Both the position numbers and the translations under genes were made by a program. Positions 35,650 to 43,050 of a DNA stretch of 58,019 nt are shown here, piece by piece (the stretch's first letter is position 1; every line of letters begins with the position of its first letter). Below the pieces are notes generated by a model that had not been told where the DNA came from, did no database searches, and saw nothing but the letters and a program-made list of their open reading frames with translations. The stretch spans positions 1 to 58,019 of the forward strand of contig JABDCY010000004.1 of the NCBI GenBank assembly GCA_013287855.1. The letters run 5' to 3'. The stretch is from Candidatus Babelota bacterium (GTDB lineage: Bacteria > Babelota > Babeliae > Babelales > Vermiphilaceae).

Positions 35650-36141
35650 CTTATCCGAAAATTAATTCGAAGCTCACGAGTTATGATATTTGGGATAAGT
35701 TGTCAACTAAAATTTCCACATATTGACATCAAGTTGCGAAATGCCTCAGTTTGTCATCCTGAACTTGTTTCAGGATCCATGCCTCGAATTATCGATGAAT
35801 GTTGCAGTGTAAAATTAGTTTTATTAAAAATGTATGCATTAGATAACTTTTCTGTTTTTGTTAAAATCAGGATGATTATGAGAGATGGATCCTGAAACAA
35901 GTTCAGGATGACAATCCGCCGCCGCTACGCCATAGCCTTTTACTCGCCGACGCTCATTTCATGAGCTAAGGCGTAGTGTCACGCCGAAGCTTTAGCGAAG
36001 GCGGACAGGTGTCGGCGAGCTAAGGCGTAACAGTCACGACGTAGCTCAAAGTCTCAAACGAGCTATGGCGATCAATTAGCGAAGTTGGACAAACAAGTGT
36101 TTATCAAACTTTTTTGAGAATGTTTGGAGTTTTCGGATAAG
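35650..36141. repeat. MITE-like repeat, copy 2, inverted and carrying an insertion
   Basis: Terminal repeats TTTGTCATCCTGAAC...GGATCCA at 35750-35779 and 35886-35914 (29 of 30 match). Outer ends CTTATCCGAAAA (35650) and TTTTCGGATAAG (36130-36141) are inverted to each other. Read on the minus strand the core and flanks follow copy 1. About 180 bases of GC-richer repeat sequence (about 35915-36095, containing ACGCCGAAGCTTTAGCGAAGG) are inserted between the right inner repeat and the outer flank. Confidence 0.85.
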
Positions 36142-36220
36142 GTATAGCAAGTTTCTGCTCAATCGTGCATAAATGTCACTGGGCAATTCTGTGTATAGCT
36201 TAGTGCTGCACCCTTAGTAG

Positions 36221-37195
36221 TTACTTCTTTGTAGCGTTCAATTGCTCAAGAGTAGCCTGGAGTTCTTGCGCAGTGATAGTGATGCGAGACTTTTGCAAAA
36301 AAGCCTGGAGTGCTTGCTCTTGGTTAGCCTTGGGTTGGTCCGCAGTCGCTACCATTAGTTCTTTTAGTGAGGTTTCAAGAGAAGCCCAAATCGCTAATGT
36401 AGCTTTCCATTCCTCAAGTGTAGCCTGGAGTTTTTGCCCAGTGATGCGAGACTTTTGAAAAGAAGCCTGGAGTACTTGCTCAGTTTTGCGATGCTTTTCA
36501 ATACACTCTGGACATTGGTTAGGCTTGTGTTGGTCCATTTGTTCTTTTAGTGAGGTTTCAAGATAAGCCCAAGTCGCTAGCTCGCTACCGACTACTTCCG
36601 TCAAATTTTCGGCGATGATAGCTAGGGGGTGTGTCGTCATTTTTTGTGCTGCTATCATTTGTAAATTGTCGGTTGCAACACTCGGGTTAGCGACCTGTGG
36701 GGAATTGTTCCCCATCTTTGGTGGTTTATCTTCCACTTCCCCTTGTGTATTGTCTGTTGTAAGTACGCCGGTCCCGCTAGTAGTATTTTTATCGCCCTCT
36801 GCTTGGTCAGGCGCTCTCGTATTGGCATCCTTGGGCATTTTTTGTGGTAGTACCCAATAACCAAAAGCAAGAAGACCAAAAGCGCTACCAACCATACCAA
36901 CGGTTTTCACGCTCGAATCATAGGTATCTATATTATAAGATATCTTGTCAAATGCTTCTTGCAGCGATAAATCTTCTTTATTTCCTAGCTTTTTTGCAAG
37001 TTCTAATCGGTTTCTTGAATAATCGGTCCAGTAATATTCTCTTCTTATGCATGGATCTAGATTCTTTCTATCTTTTAAGCATTCTTCTGCTTCTTGTGCC
37101 AAAGTTTGCACTTCTTGTGGTGAATAGCCACAAAATATATTGATGTTTCCTAAGGCCATAACAGCCAATAGGATAATTAACAGAGACTTTTTCAT
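36221..37195 (-). CDS. Exported protein with internal C-terminal duplication (324 aa)
   Basis: Not recognised. A signal peptide (about 1-22) precedes a Cys-containing domain, one hydrophobic segment (TVGMVGSAFGLLAFGYWVL, about 97-115) that may anchor it, and a low-complexity Thr/Asn/Pro linker (about 117-175). The C-terminal half holds two copies of a module beginning LA.WA.LETSLKE and continuing QKSRIT..LQATLE, roughly 215-275 and 265-320. The start has GGAGG upstream. The duplication points to a recently expanding helical protein. Confidence 0.7.
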   Translation of the reverse strand: MKKSLLIILLAVMALGNINIFCGYSPQEVQTLAQEAEECLKDRKNLDPCIRREYYWTDYSRNRLELAKKLGNKEDLSLQEAFDKISYNIDTYDSSVKTVGMVGSAFGLLAFGYWVLPQKMPKDANTRAPDQAEGDKNTTSGTGVLTTDNTQGEVEDKPPKMGNNSPQVANPSVATDNLQMIAAQKMTTHPLAIIAENLTEVVGSELATWAYLETSLKEQMDQHKPNQCPECIEKHRKTEQVLQASFQKSRITGQKLQATLEEWKATLAIWASLETSLKELMVATADQPKANQEQALQAFLQKSRITITAQELQATLEQLNATKK

Positions 37196-37534
37196 AACAT
37201 TTCCTCCGAGTAGAAGTTCTTATTTAAAATAAGCTTTTCTCAGTGTAGCTCAAGCTATTGAATTGTCAAATGGTATTATCTGGGTATTTGAGTTTTGGGG
37301 TAGAAAATTGAGCGGAAAAATCAGGGTCTTTATAAATTTTTGAGTCGAATTGTGAAATTCAAAATTGGCCAAATTGGCTAAAAATTAAGATAGGGTAACT
37401 CCAAAGAAAAGAAAGGAGTTACCCTATGAAAAACATAGTAGAAATATACTCTATGGTGAATTCGATTATGAAATATCTGCGTCGATTTACCCAAGCTCCG
37501 GGTGCCGTCGCTTGGTGCCCAATTTCAATAACTA
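37196..37534. other. Intergenic region downstream of dnaK
   Basis: Contains the promoter region of the 36221 gene (minus strand) and the 13-bp hairpin at 37390-37427. Nothing else is supported. A 94-codon plus-strand frame starting at 37426 runs into the dnaK 3' end and is rejected. Confidence 0.6.
37390..37427 (-). terminator. Hairpin likely to end dnaK transcription
   Basis: A perfect 13-bp stem (ATAGGGTAACTCC at 37390-37402 with GGAGTTACCCTAT at 37415-37427) and a 12-base purine-rich loop on the plus strand. It lies about 110 bases past dnaK. The T-rich stretch after the stem on the minus strand is not immediate. Confidence 0.55.
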
Positions 37535-39418
37535 TTATGAAATGTCAGCATCAATTGTTTCGTCTTTGTTGTCTTGTTGCGCATTTGAAGCATCAGGTTG
37601 AGGTTGAGCGCCTTGGTCTTTATACAGAATTTCAGCAGCTTTGTACGAAGCTTCTTGTAGTACATCAGTTGCTTTTTGCAGCTCTTCTGCATTTTCAGCA
37701 TGATCTTTGAGCGTTTGTTTTGCGCTTTCGATTGCTGTTTCAACTTTGCTTACTTCTTCTGCAGGCAGCTTTTCACGATTTTCTTTGAGTATGGTTTTTT
37801 CAATATGCAAAATCATGCCATCAAGTTTATTGCGCTTTTCGATCGTTTCTTTGAGCTTGCGATCTTCAGCCTCATGTTCTTTTGCATCATTCACCATGTT
37901 TTTGATTTCTTGCTCAGAAAGTCCCGTGCTGTTGGTGATGGTAATTTTGGTTTCTTTGCCGCTTGCTTTGTCTTTGGCTGACACGTTGACGATACCATTG
38001 GCATCGATGTCAAAGCTTACTTCAACTTGCGGAACGCCGCGCGGTGCAGATGGAATGCCATCAAGGCGGAATTGGCCGAGCAGTTTGTTGTGTTGTGCCA
38101 TTTCACGCTCACCTTGGAATACACGGATGTCCACGGCAGTTTGATTATCTTCTGCGGTCGAGAACACTTGTGATTTTTTGGTAGGGATCGTGGTGTTGCG
38201 ATCGATGAGCTTTGTCATCACGCCGCCCAGCGTCTCAATACCCAATGAAAGGGGAGTAACATCAAGCAGCAGCACATCGGTAACGTCACCGGCCAGAACA
38301 CCCCCTTGAATTGCAGCGCCAACAGCTACGACTTCATCCGGATTTACGGATTTGTTTGGTGCTTTGCCAAAGAAATCTTTCACAAGATCTTGTACTTTAG
38401 GGATACGGGTTGATCCACCAACCAAAATTACTTCATCGATTTCATTCTTTGATACTTTTGCATCAGCGATTGCTTTTTTGCATGGCTCGAGCAGGCGTTG
38501 GAAGATGTCTGCGCATAATGATTCCATTTTTGCACGAGACAGTTTCATGTTCAAATGCTTAGGGCCAGATGCGTCAGCGGTTACGTACGGCAGACTGATT
38601 TCAGTTTCTTGTAAGCTTGAAAGTTCGATCTTTGCTTTTTCAGCAGCTTCGCGCAGACGTTGCAATGCCATTTTATCTTTACGTAGATCGATGCCTTGTT
38701 CTGCTTTGAAGGTGTCAATCAAGTAATTCATGATAACTTGGTCAACATCGTCACCACCAAGGTGGGTATCACCATTGGTAGATTTAACTTCAATAACGCC
38801 ATCATTGATTTCAAGAACTGAAATATCAAAGGTACCGCCACCAAAGTCGAATACGGCGATGGTGCCGCTCTTCTTCTTGTCAAAACCGTACGCAAGCGCT
38901 GCTGCAGTCGGCTCGTTGATGATGCGTTTTACTTCGAGCCCCGCGATTTTGCCAGCATTTTTGGTAGCTTGTCGCTGCGCGTCGTTAAAATAGGCTGGGA
39001 CGGTGATAACTGCTTCAGTAACTTTTTCGCCTAAATAGTCTTCAGCACATTGTTTTAGGTAGCTGAGCACGGCAGCTGAGATTTCTTCTGGCGAATATGC
39101 TTTGCCTTGAATTTCAATGCCCGCAGCACCATTGTCGCGGCGAACTACTTTGTAGGGAACATTTTTTGTTTCATTAGCTACGTTGGCATATTCTTGACCA
39201 ACAAAGCGCTTTGCAGAGAAGATGGTGTTTTCTGGGTTGGTTACCGCTTGGCGCTTGGCAAGTACGCCCACGAGGCGCGTGCCGTCTTTGGTGAAGGCCA
39301 CAATACTTGGCGTTGTGTTAGCACCTTCTTTATTAGGGATGACCTTTGGCTGGCCGCCTTCCATAAAGGCAACTACCGAGTTGGTGGTACCAAGGTCAAT
39401 GCCGATTATTTTTTTCAT
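37535..39418 (-). CDS. dnaK: Molecular chaperone DnaK (Hsp70)
   Basis: Full-length Hsp70 (627 aa): ATPase domain with [13 protein letters not shown] at the start, [45 protein letters not shown] and [10 protein letters not shown], then the substrate-binding domain with [11 protein letters not shown] and the helical lid ending in an Asp/Glu-rich tail. I chose ATG 39418, with AGAGGA upstream, over 39457. No grpE or dnaJ lies next to it. Control by the HspR-like regulator at 22164 is possible but no clear operator is seen. Confidence 0.97.
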   Translation of the reverse strand: MKKIIGIDLGTTNSVVAFMEGGQPKVIPNKEGANTTPSIVAFTKDGTRLVGVLAKRQAVTNPENTIFSAKRFVGQEYANVANETKNVPYKVVRRDNGAAGIEIQGKAYSPEEISAAVLSYLKQCAEDYLGEKVTEAVITVPAYFNDAQRQATKNAGKIAGLEVKRIINEPTAAALAYGFDKKKSGTIAVFDFGGGTFDISVLEINDGVIEVKSTNGDTHLGGDDVDQVIMNYLIDTFKAEQGIDLRKDKMALQRLREAAEKAKIELSSLQETEISLPYVTADASGPKHLNMKLSRAKMESLCADIFQRLLEPCKKAIADAKVSKNEIDEVILVGGSTRIPKVQDLVKDFFGKAPNKSVNPDEVVAVGAAIQGGVLAGDVTDVLLLDVTPLSLGIETLGGVMTKLIDRNTTIPTKKSQVFSTAEDNQTAVDIRVFQGEREMAQHNKLLGQFRLDGIPSAPRGVPQVEVSFDIDANGIVNVSAKDKASGKETKITITNSTGLSEQEIKNMVNDAKEHEAEDRKLKETIEKRNKLDGMILHIEKTILKENREKLPAEEVSKVETAIESAKQTLKDHAENAEELQKATDVLQEASYKAAEILYKDQGAQPQPDASNAQQDNKDETIDADIS

Positions 39419-39527
39419 GAAAATCCTCTTAATTTTACCCAATTTCGCTTTGCTCAATTGGGACCCGATTTTTCCGATCGGAAATGGATTAATTAGTTTT
39501 TTTAGTTACTCGTCAAAATCACTTTAA

Positions 39528-39556
39528 ATACTAACTCCTATGGATATTCATGTCAA
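39528..39556 (-). promoter_or_regulatory. Sigma-70-type promoter for dnaK
   Basis: On the minus strand TTGACA (39551-39556), a 17-base spacer and TAGTAT (39528-39533), about 110 bases before the dnaK start. Confidence 0.65.
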
Positions 39557-39788
39557 TATACCCTAAAAAAATCTTAGTGCAAGAGACTCACATTTTGTAG
39601 TTGTTTTTCATAAATTTAATGCCCGGTTTCACCTGTGGGTTTTAAGGTGTTGCTGTTCTGTATAATGGTTGCGTCAAAAGGCCATTTCCCTTTTAAATCA
39701 ATTTTCGCACCATTATTTGTCGCATAATTCGAGGCTCCTACCCATTAAGCTGCATTTTGTTCGGAACAAAGGCGCAGTGTACAACTCT

Positions 39789-39910
39789 TTTGTCATCCTG
39801 AACCCTTCGGCTGTGCTCAGGACAGGCTTAATTTGGACTTCCCCTTTGGGGAATAGGTTGGGATGGTCCAACTGGGCTCACCATGCACGGAATAGGACGC
39901 GGCATGATGT
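39789..39910. repeat. REP-like dispersed repeat
   Basis: Starts TTTGTCATCCTGAAC, shared with the ends of the MITE-like element, then CCTTCGGCTGTGCTCAGGACAGG and GGGCTCACCATGCACGG, related to the CTATGCTCACCACGAACGG fragment at about 35320. Confidence 0.55.
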
Positions 39911-40010
39911 AAAATTAGAAGACGGAGGGCAGGGCCATTGGGCAGCTCTTGGTTAGCAAAGAGGTTTGTAGTTTTTAGTCATGTTGGGATTTTAGTAGGA
40001 CTCTTTTTAT

Positions 40011-40145
40011 AGACACGGAGTGCTGTCCGCGGCTTGCGCGCGCCCGCACTCCGTCTGCGCCCCCCAGCCTTTTCCTTCGACGCCCAAGATGGAGGCTGGT
40101 GTGCTTGACTACGTAGAAAAGCCCCATCTCATGAATTCGATGGGG
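40011..40145. other. GC-rich structured stretch, possible RNA
   Basis: Three hairpins follow each other: an 11-bp stem with a 2-base bulge (40011-40023 with 40046-40056), CCAGCC/GGCTGG (40064-40069 with 40094-40099), and CCCCATC/GATGGGG (40122-40128 with 40139-40145). The stretch is far richer in G+C than its surroundings. It matches no RNA I know. Confidence 0.4.
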
Positions 40146-40228
40146 ACCCCAATAAAAAGCTGACGAAAATTTACTTTGTAAATTCTCCCGTTGGAAGTCT
40201 TAATGAGGAATCGTAAGAATCTTGGCGG

Positions 40229-40260
40229 AAAAAAAGGTGGCTGAGTATTTCGGCCACCTT
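40229..40260 (-). terminator. Rho-independent terminator of the 40277 gene
   Basis: AAGGTGGC (40234-40241) pairs with GCCACCTT (40253-40260). On the minus strand a T7 run follows. Confidence 0.85.
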
Positions 40261-40276
40261 CAATCTTTTCAAAATA

Positions 40277-40627
40277 TTAAAGTAAATTCACCGTACCATT
40301 TGCGACATAAAGCACCATTCCATAATTAGAATTAGGATTTTGTTTCATCTTGTTTACATAAGCATTGTTATTAACATCTATTGTAATGCGGAAAACTGCT
40401 CCATATGCATGAACCGTAACAGTGTCTTTGGGCCTAAAAAAGATAGAAGAATTTTTTGTTGTACTATTCGGTCCAACAGTATTAACTAACGTCCCATTGT
40501 GATATATCGTTATTGTATCGTTGCTACGATTATTTATATCTTGTATTAAGCCATCTCCCCAGCCCATACCTTGCATCATACCCTGAATACCTAAAAGCAA
40601 TCCTATTGCAATAAATAGTTTTTTCAT
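40277..40627 (-). CDS. Small exported protein, duplicate pair member 1 (116 aa)
   Basis: Not recognised. Signal peptide MKKLFIAIGLLLGIQGMMQG, then a beta-rich, Asn/Thr-rich mature part with a DTITIYHNGTLVNTV segment. It resembles the next gene (40804), whose DKTVTVKFNN segment sits in the same place. I chose ATG 40627, with AAGGA upstream. Leader sequences of the two genes are nearly the same, so both arose by duplication of gene plus promoter. It has its own terminator. Confidence 0.7.
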   Translation of the reverse strand: MKKLFIAIGLLLGIQGMMQGMGWGDGLIQDINNRSNDTITIYHNGTLVNTVGPNSTTKNSSIFFRPKDTVTVHAYGAVFRITIDVNNNAYVNKMKQNPNSNYGMVLYVANGTVNLL

Positions 40628-40755
40628 AAAACATCCTTTTTTTAACAAACAAAAATACACTGGAATCATTAGTAATAATACCATTAAATGTTTCAATTTG
40701 TCAATAATGTATAGCAAAAAAGGGGTGTTTGACGAGAACGGGGGAATTGCAAAGA

Positions 40756-40787
40756 AAGGTTGGCTAATTTTATTTTTAGCCAACCTT
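40756..40787 (-). terminator. Hairpin terminator of the 40804 gene
   Basis: A perfect 12-bp stem (AAGGTTGGCTAA with TTAGCCAACCTT) around an 8-base loop, with a short T-rich tail on the minus strand. Confidence 0.75.
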
Positions 40788-40803
40788 ATCGCTTAATCTT
40801 ACC

Positions 40804-41178
40804 TTACGGTATATCTACACTATAATCGTTATTAATAATAATTTTGTTTCCATTCGGAGCCAAACCTTGAAGATCAAGGTTTGTTGGACCTAATAAAAAA
40901 AGCTGCATATTATTAAGTCCCCAATAACGCAATGTATAGTTTAACTTACCCACGTTGATATCCACAATATCTGACCAATCTTGCTTCCATCCTTTTATAT
41001 TAATATAATTTTCAGGAGATAATTGAGTAGTACTATAAGGAGGAACCTGTGTATGAAATTTATTATTAAACTTAACAGTTACTGTCTTATCGCTATTGTT
41101 TTGTATCGAATCAATAAGAAATGCATTAACTTCCTGCACGCCTAAAAGCAATCCGACAACTATAAGCAGCTTTTTCAT
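40804..41178 (-). CDS. Small exported protein, duplicate pair member 2 (124 aa)
   Basis: Not recognised. Signal peptide MKKLLIVVGLLLGVQEVNA, then a beta-rich mature part (DKTVTVKFNNKFHTQVPPYSTTQ). The pattern of a short signal peptide, a hydrophilic strand pair and a central basic or aromatic segment matches its neighbour at 40277. The start has AAGGA upstream. Confidence 0.7.
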   Translation of the reverse strand: MKKLLIVVGLLLGVQEVNAFLIDSIQNNSDKTVTVKFNNKFHTQVPPYSTTQLSPENYINIKGWKQDWSDIVDINVGKLNYTLRYWGLNNMQLFLLGPTNLDLQGLAPNGNKIIINNDYSVDIP

Positions 41179-41521
41179 AAAACATCCTTTTTTTAAGAAT
41201 TCACAAAACACTAGGAATTATTAGTAATAATACCATTAAAAGTTTCAGATTGTCAATAATTTATGGCGAATAAATATGGATACACAGAGAAGTATGAATA
41301 CAGGGAGGATAGTTAGTGAGCCATATACAACTATCTACAGTGCTCACGATAAAAAATAATCAAGTATATATATGATTAAGTATTAAACCTATATACGTAA
41401 TCAAGAACAATTCTAATCCTACATATAGATAAAGCATAAAGAGGATAGTGATGGTCTTATGTGAAAAAGATATAGATCAAGATATAGATGAAGAAAAAGA
41501 GAAAGATAATAAATAAACGTA
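41179..41521. other. Intergenic region with small inverted repeats and a charged micro-ORF
   Basis: Holds the leader of the 40804 gene (41179-41265), an inverted repeat GATAGTT/AACTATC near 41300-41330, and a 21-codon open frame at 41451-41516 with AGAGGA six bases upstream. No larger gene is seen. Confidence 0.55.
41451..41516 (+). CDS. Possible micro-ORF for a charged 21-residue peptide
   Basis: ATG follows AGAGGA at six bases. The peptide is almost all Asp, Glu, Lys and Ile (DIDQDIDEEKEKDNK). It may be chance, as the region is purine-rich, and it converges with the flippase-like gene. Confidence 0.25.
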   Translation: MVLCEKDIDQDIDEEKEKDNK

Positions 41522-42799
41522 TCAGTATTCTTTATGTGCGTACGGGATCATAATTAAAGAACTAACCAATCGGACGCCATGTATCAAAAGTATCGACGTT
41601 AATAAACCAATAGACGGTATTATATTGAACATTAATAACGCACTGATCATTATTATGTAGGGCGTATATGCGATGAACAATTTTGTATAGCGTTTTTTCA
41701 CCTCCAATATCCGTTCGTAAGGCGACAGGATCGATTCTATCAAGTAGGCTATCGTTATTATTAAAAAGAGTTGAAAAACAAACTTGTCGCTATGCATCTT
41801 ATAATTTAAACCTACGATCAAAACTAATATTCCTGAAAGGGGAAGGCAGAGGGCCGCAATTGCCCGCATCACTTTTTTGAAAGCAATTGGCATCAGCTTT
41901 TTCGAGTCTGGTAACTTTTCTACAAACGTAAATAATGATGTATCAGTAGTGCCTATAGTTTTGATGATAGAACGATAAAATAATAACGCCCCATCATTTG
42001 CTACCTTAAACATATTTGCTTGCGCTGGACCTACTACATGAGTGAGCAATGGTACCATGAAGTTGCGTTCCGTAAGACTTTTGAGCGTATTATTTATCCA
42101 CATAATGCCGGAATGTTTAATAAATCCTCTCACCAATTTCCCATAATCGATTGGTTCATTGTCTTGTTCAACCATGCTCGTGTCTTTATACAACCACTGC
42201 ATCATGATAAATCCACCCAAGATGGTAACAAGACCTACCGCAATCTTATTTATGATTAAGGCTGGTGCTAGTGATGACTCGCTGACCGTGGTGATAAGCA
42301 CATAATTCAGCACCATCTCAATAATGACCGTTATGGTATTGAGTACATTGAACTGCTTAATCCAAAAATGGGAATGGAACACAAGCCGCAGAATTGCGAT
42401 AATGCCTTCCGTTACTAACAAAGAAGCTCCAAGATAATAGAATGTGTCGTGCGCTGTGGGCAAGAGCATGGTTTCTACCCGTATAAATAATGGCAAGGCA
42501 ATGACCAGTATAACGGCTTGCACCGTGATAACTGATTGTATAAACCATCTTTTGGCTTCTTTATTGCGTGCAAATTCAGGGCAGTAGCGGGGGATAGATT
42601 TGCGGAATCCACAATCAATCCAAAGCAATGTAAGAAAAACCATGCTGTTGATATTTGCCCAGAGCGAGAAATTGTCGGTGGTGAGGCGGTAATATAAGAT
42701 AAATGAAAGACCGGTCGTTAAAACCTTATACACAAGGTACAAAAACCCATTCCAGTTAAGGCCTTGGGTGAATTTCTGCTGGAGGTGATCAAAGGTCAT
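41522..42799 (-). CDS. Flippase-like polysaccharide export membrane protein (Wzx/MATE type)
   Basis: A 425-residue multi-pass membrane protein of the oligosaccharide flippase type: amphipathic N-terminal FTQGLNWNGFLYLVYKVL, then about 12 hydrophobic segments, and an acidic/basic interhelical loop near the middle. Such proteins flip lipid-linked sugars. The Shine-Dalgarno is weak. A second member of the same broad family is at 48531. Confidence 0.72.
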   Translation of the reverse strand: MTFDHLQQKFTQGLNWNGFLYLVYKVLTTGLSFILYYRLTTDNFSLWANINSMVFLTLLWIDCGFRKSIPRYCPEFARNKEAKRWFIQSVITVQAVILVIALPLFIRVETMLLPTAHDTFYYLGASLLVTEGIIAILRLVFHSHFWIKQFNVLNTITVIIEMVLNYVLITTVSESSLAPALIINKIAVGLVTILGGFIMMQWLYKDTSMVEQDNEPIDYGKLVRGFIKHSGIMWINNTLKSLTERNFMVPLLTHVVGPAQANMFKVANDGALLFYRSIIKTIGTTDTSLFTFVEKLPDSKKLMPIAFKKVMRAIAALCLPLSGILVLIVGLNYKMHSDKFVFQLFLIITIAYLIESILSPYERILEVKKRYTKLFIAYTPYIIMISALLMFNIIPSIGLLTSILLIHGVRLVSSLIMIPYAHKEY

Positions 42800-42904
42800 G
42801 GATTTCTCATTAGGGGATGATGCTTAAAACATCAGTATATCGGGGATTTTGAGGGAAACAATCTGTTTGAAGGGAGGTTAACATGTCCAATATTTTCTTT
42901 CAGG

Positions 42905-42954
42905 GTAAATTTGTGCTGATTTGATAGTCGACTATCAAATCAGCACAAATTTAC
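42905..42954. promoter_or_regulatory. Perfect 50-bp palindrome
   Basis: Two 25-base halves are exact reverse complements with no spacer. The centre reads ATAGTCGACTAT; the outer ends read GTAAATTTGTGC and GCACAAATTTAC. It lies about 100 bases ahead of the WD40 operon start. It could bind a dimeric regulator or form a cruciform. Confidence 0.75.
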
Positions 42955-42983
42955 GTCTATTAGGGGGTAATTTCAGGGGAATC

Positions 42984-43013
42984 TTGCTTTACCTATTTCG
43001 TAATTATTACAAT
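42984..43013 (+). promoter_or_regulatory. Candidate promoter of the WD40-ankyrin operon
   Basis: TTGCTT, an 18-base spacer and TACAAT, 38 bases before the start of the first gene. Confidence 0.45.
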
Positions 43014-43050
43014 TAGAATAAATCAACTACTTGTAAGATTAGGAAAAGCC

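Larger units (their letters stand above)
35217..36220. other. One-kilobase gene-free region built of repeats
   Basis: No convincing gene is present. It contains repeat fragments near 35310-35360 and 35490-35640 (GATACGCCGCTTTTC, CATTAGG, GTATCGAAGGGTCAGGATGA types) and the second copy of the MITE-like element at 35650-36141. A 70-codon frame over it translates the terminal repeat (CHPELVSGS) and is rejected. Confidence 0.7.
39557..40276. other. Gene-free region with repeats and a GC-rich structured stretch
   Basis: No protein gene is supported. It contains a repeat fragment (TTTGTCATCCTGAAC at 39789, GGGCTCACCATGCACGGAATAGG around 39875), a GC-rich run with consecutive hairpins at 40011-40145, and the terminator of the 40277 gene. 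Confidence 0.65.
42800..43050. other. Divergent promoter region with a perfect 50-bp palindrome
   Basis: Lies between the divergent flippase-like and WD40 genes. It contains the palindrome at 42905-42954 and a promoter-like pair for the WD40 operon (42984-43013). No gene is seen. Confidence 0.6.

Noticed and set aside
35683-35895. 70-codon open frame across MITE copy 2
   Set aside because: Same reason: it translates the repeat end (CHPELVSGS) and differs otherwise from the frame in copy 1.
37426-37710. 94-codon plus-strand frame after a perfect GGAG
   Set aside because: Most of it is antisense to the dnaK 3' end, and the Shine-Dalgarno lies in a stem that better fits a terminator.
39107-39496. 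129-codon plus-strand frame opposite the dnaK 5' end
   Set aside because: It is antisense to highly conserved dnaK codons, so the openness is a by-product of dnaK coding.
39570-39595. HAIR-like operator (CTTAGTG...ACTCAC) near dnaK
   Set aside because: The match to the inverted CTTGAGT pattern is poor and the spacing is off, so I do not list it as a site.
40011-40145. tmRNA, SRP RNA or RNase P RNA in the GC-rich stretch
   Set aside because: I see none of the conserved sequence motifs of these RNAs.
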